Below, one piece after another: positions 62,413 through 64,000 of a stretch of 64,000 nucleotides of DNA. Each line of letters begins with the position of its first letter. Positions within the stretch are counted from its first letter, which is position 1. A program made the translations under genes and the position numbers. Source of the DNA: Runella rosea (GTDB taxonomy: Bacteria > Bacteroidota > Bacteroidia > Cytophagales > Spirosomataceae); assembly GCF_003325355.1 (NCBI RefSeq), contig NZ_CP030850.1, positions 3,844,001-3,908,000 on the forward strand. Reading direction: 5' to 3'. The notes below the pieces were generated by a model. That model saw only the letters and a list, made by a program, of their open reading frames with translations. It had not been told where the DNA came from and did not search any database.

Positions 62413-64000
62413 CTACAAATTCTTTTTCTTCATTTCCTCAACGGCATGGTTGGCCGCCCGGGCTGTAAACGCCATAAACGTCAAGGAGGGGTTTTGGGTG
62501 CCGATGGACGTCATGGCCGCCCCGTCGGTGACAAATACATTTTTACAGGCGTGCAATTGATTCCATTTATTGACCAGCGAGTTTTTGGGGTCAGCGCCCA
62601 TCCTTACACCGCCCATTTCGTGAATATCCAGTCCAGGATTACGTTTATCATCTACCAAACGAATATTTTTAAAACTTGCTTTGTCCAACATTTCGGCCAC
62701 TGTGGTATGAAAGTGTTTAATGATTTTCAGGTCATTGTCATCATATCCTACCGATGTAATCAGCTGCGGAATACCGTATTTATCTTTGTGGTCTGGGCTG
62801 AGCCGTAAATGGTTTTCAAACTTAGGGATCGTTTCGGCCTGAATCTGCACGTACAAATGCCATGGCCCAGGTTGACTGTTTTTGTCTTTCCAATCAGCCC
62901 CAAACCCTTCTTGTCCCGCCGCATTTCCCCAGCCACCACGGGCCGCGCTCAGCGCCACGAGATACCCCCGCAAAAAGTCGGTTTCTTGTTTATGCACATT
63001 CTGATAACGCGGCATAAATCCCGACGTTGGCCGCCTACCAAAATAATATTGATCTTCAAAGCCATCAATATCAGCATAAACGTTCCCGCGATAATTGTGA
63101 AAAGCCACAAAATGGCCGAGCAGCCCATTGTCATTTCCCAACCCTGCCGAAAAGCGGTTGGAGGTTGAATTGAGCAAAATCTGGTTGCTTGCCAAACAAG
63201 AAGCATTCAGAAAGATGATTTTTGCGTAATATTCAATCACCTCTTTGGTATTAGCATCAATAATCCGGACGCCTGAGGCTTTGCCCAGTTTTTCGTCATA
63301 AATAATGGAATGAACCACCGAATGTGGCCTCAGCGTGAGCTTCCCTGTTTTACGCGCGGCTGGCAAGGTAGATGATTGAGAACTAAAATACGCACCAAAA
63401 GGACAACCCCGATAGCACAAATGCCGCGCCTGACACTGCGCCCGGCCAAGGGCCGTATGCCAGGGTTGTGGCTTGGTGAGGTGCGCACAGCGACCAATGA
63501 TAAGGTGGCGGTCAGTGTAGTTAGCGTTCAGCGATTTTTGCAGGTGCTTCTCAACGCAGTTTAATTCCCACGGGGGTAAAAATTCCCCATCGGGCAACCC
63601 CTCCAGTCCATCTTTATTGCCACTGATGCCCGCAAATCGTTCAACATAACTGTACCAAGGGGCCATTTCATCGTAGGTGACGGGCCACGGAACCGCGAAG
63701 CCATCGCGGGCGGGCCCTTCGAAGTCAAACTTACTCCAACGCTGCACCTGCCGAGCCCATAAAAGGGATTTCCCCCCTACCTGATACGCCCGAATCCAGT
63801 CAAAGGGCTTTTCTTGAATGTAGGGTTGTTCGGCGTCTTTGGTAAAAAACTGCTGCGTGGCTTCGTCTAATGCGTAACACTTGCTTGCAATAGGATTTTC
63901 TTCTCTAAACGACGGTGGAAGGCGGTTATGGTGCTCAAATTCCCACGGATTTTTCATGGCCGTGGGGTAATCTGTGATGTGGTTTACATCGCGCCCGCGC
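62413..64000 (-). CDS. GMC-family oxidoreductase, 5' partial
   Basis: This flavoenzyme gene runs off the right edge: the frame stays open past the internal ATG at 63957 (upstream residues RDVNHITDYPTA are typical of the family) and the N-terminal GxGxxG FAD-binding motif is outside the window. The visible 529 residues have VGGKSLLWARQVQRWSKFDFEG, the NASCLASNQILLNSTSNRF segment, and the C-terminal HEMGGVRMGADPKNSLVN, VFVTDGAAMTSIGTQNPSLT with its His/Asn catalytic pair. The type resembles bacterial GMC sugar or gluconate dehydrogenases (including glycoside 3-dehydrogenases); the substrate is unknown. Confidence 0.88.
   Translation of the reverse strand, partial: RGRDVNHITDYPTAMKNPWEFEHHNRLPPSFREENPIASKCYALDEATQQFFTKDAEQPYIQEKPFDWIRAYQVGGKSLLWARQVQRWSKFDFEGPARDGFAVPWPVTYDEMAPWYSYVERFAGISGNKDGLEGLPDGEFLPPWELNCVEKHLQKSLNANYTDRHLIIGRCAHLTKPQPWHTALGRAQCQARHLCYRGCPFGAYFSSQSSTLPAARKTGKLTLRPHSVVHSIIYDEKLGKASGVRIIDANTKEVIEYYAKIIFLNASCLASNQILLNSTSNRFSAGLGNDNGLLGHFVAFHNYRGNVYADIDGFEDQYYFGRRPTSGFMPRYQNVHKQETDFLRGYLVALSAARGGWGNAAGQEGFGADWKDKNSQPGPWHLYVQIQAETIPKFENHLRLSPDHKDKYGIPQLITSVGYDDNDLKIIKHFHTTVAEMLDKASFKNIRLVDDKRNPGLDIHEMGGVRMGADPKNSLVNKWNQLHACKNVFVTDGAAMTSIGTQNPSLTFMAFTARAANHAVEEMKKKNL

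Overview
The window reads as a chromosomal segment of a Bacteroidota bacterium, most likely in the Cytophagales (a Spirosoma/Runella/Dyadobacter-like organism). The evidence is a complete SprA-type translocon gene of the type IX secretion system (T9SS), GH3-like, DUF2851, DUF4846 and DUF748 proteins, many lipoproteins, LytS/LytTR signalling, promoters with the Bacteroidota TAnnTTTG -7 box, and almost no Shine-Dalgarno sites. No rRNA, tRNA, insertion sequence, prophage or CRISPR array was seen.

Layout. 1-4.8 kb: a 5'-truncated OmpA/PD40 envelope protein, a GH3-like adenylating enzyme and a lytic transglycosylase. 4.8-9.4 kb (minus strand): YceI, then hemE, a GT87-type membrane glycosyltransferase and a polyprenyl-phosphate-mannose synthase in one run, then a DtxR/MntR regulator divergent from mntH. 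11-16.7 kb: a lipoprotein with an SGNH-like fold that has lost its catalytic residues, a GH78 alpha-L-rhamnosidase and a DUF748 protein. 16.8-21.8 kb: a 1660-residue secreted protein of unknown function. 21.9-25.3 kb: a tandem array of small lipoproteins alternating with genes that encode only the FTP propeptide of an M4-type metalloprotease, with poly-G tracts, a decayed copy and a T9SS sorting-domain remnant. 25.7-28.5 kb: DUF2851 and an M28 peptidase. 28.6-34.0 kb: an alpha-2-macroglobulin lipoprotein with an intact thioester motif. 34.3-36.9 kb: a VapBC-type toxin-antitoxin pair and a LytS/LytTR two-component pair. 37-38.6 kb: an ABC-F protein. 38.6-40.5 kb: an AT-rich accessory patch with a colicin-type immunity gene and no toxin. 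40.8-44.1 kb: a 2TM protein, a phosphoesterase, recO, argB and a RidA-family gene. 44.2-51.6 kb: sprA. 51.8-64 kb: purH, an MFS transporter, an alpha/beta hydrolase, DUF4846, an M15 peptidase, pruA, a prolyl oligopeptidase, two small secreted proteins and a GMC oxidoreductase that runs off the right edge.

How the parts relate. The strongest theme is the envelope: T9SS export (sprA, perhaps the OmpA/PD40 gene), secreted or lipid-anchored proteins, peptidoglycan enzymes, and protease control (A2M, the lipoprotein/propeptide array). The array is the most unusual region. I read it as repeated duplication of a leader + inhibitor-like lipoprotein + protease gene, in which every protease lost its catalytic domain and only propeptides and lipoproteins remain. 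Its promoter carries a 16-bp palindrome that recurs, with one mismatch and the same spacing to a -7-like box, upstream of the SGNH-like lipoprotein 14 kb away, which suggests shared control. A TTTAGA-N4-TCTAAA palindrome between mntR and mntH is the probable metal-responsive operator.
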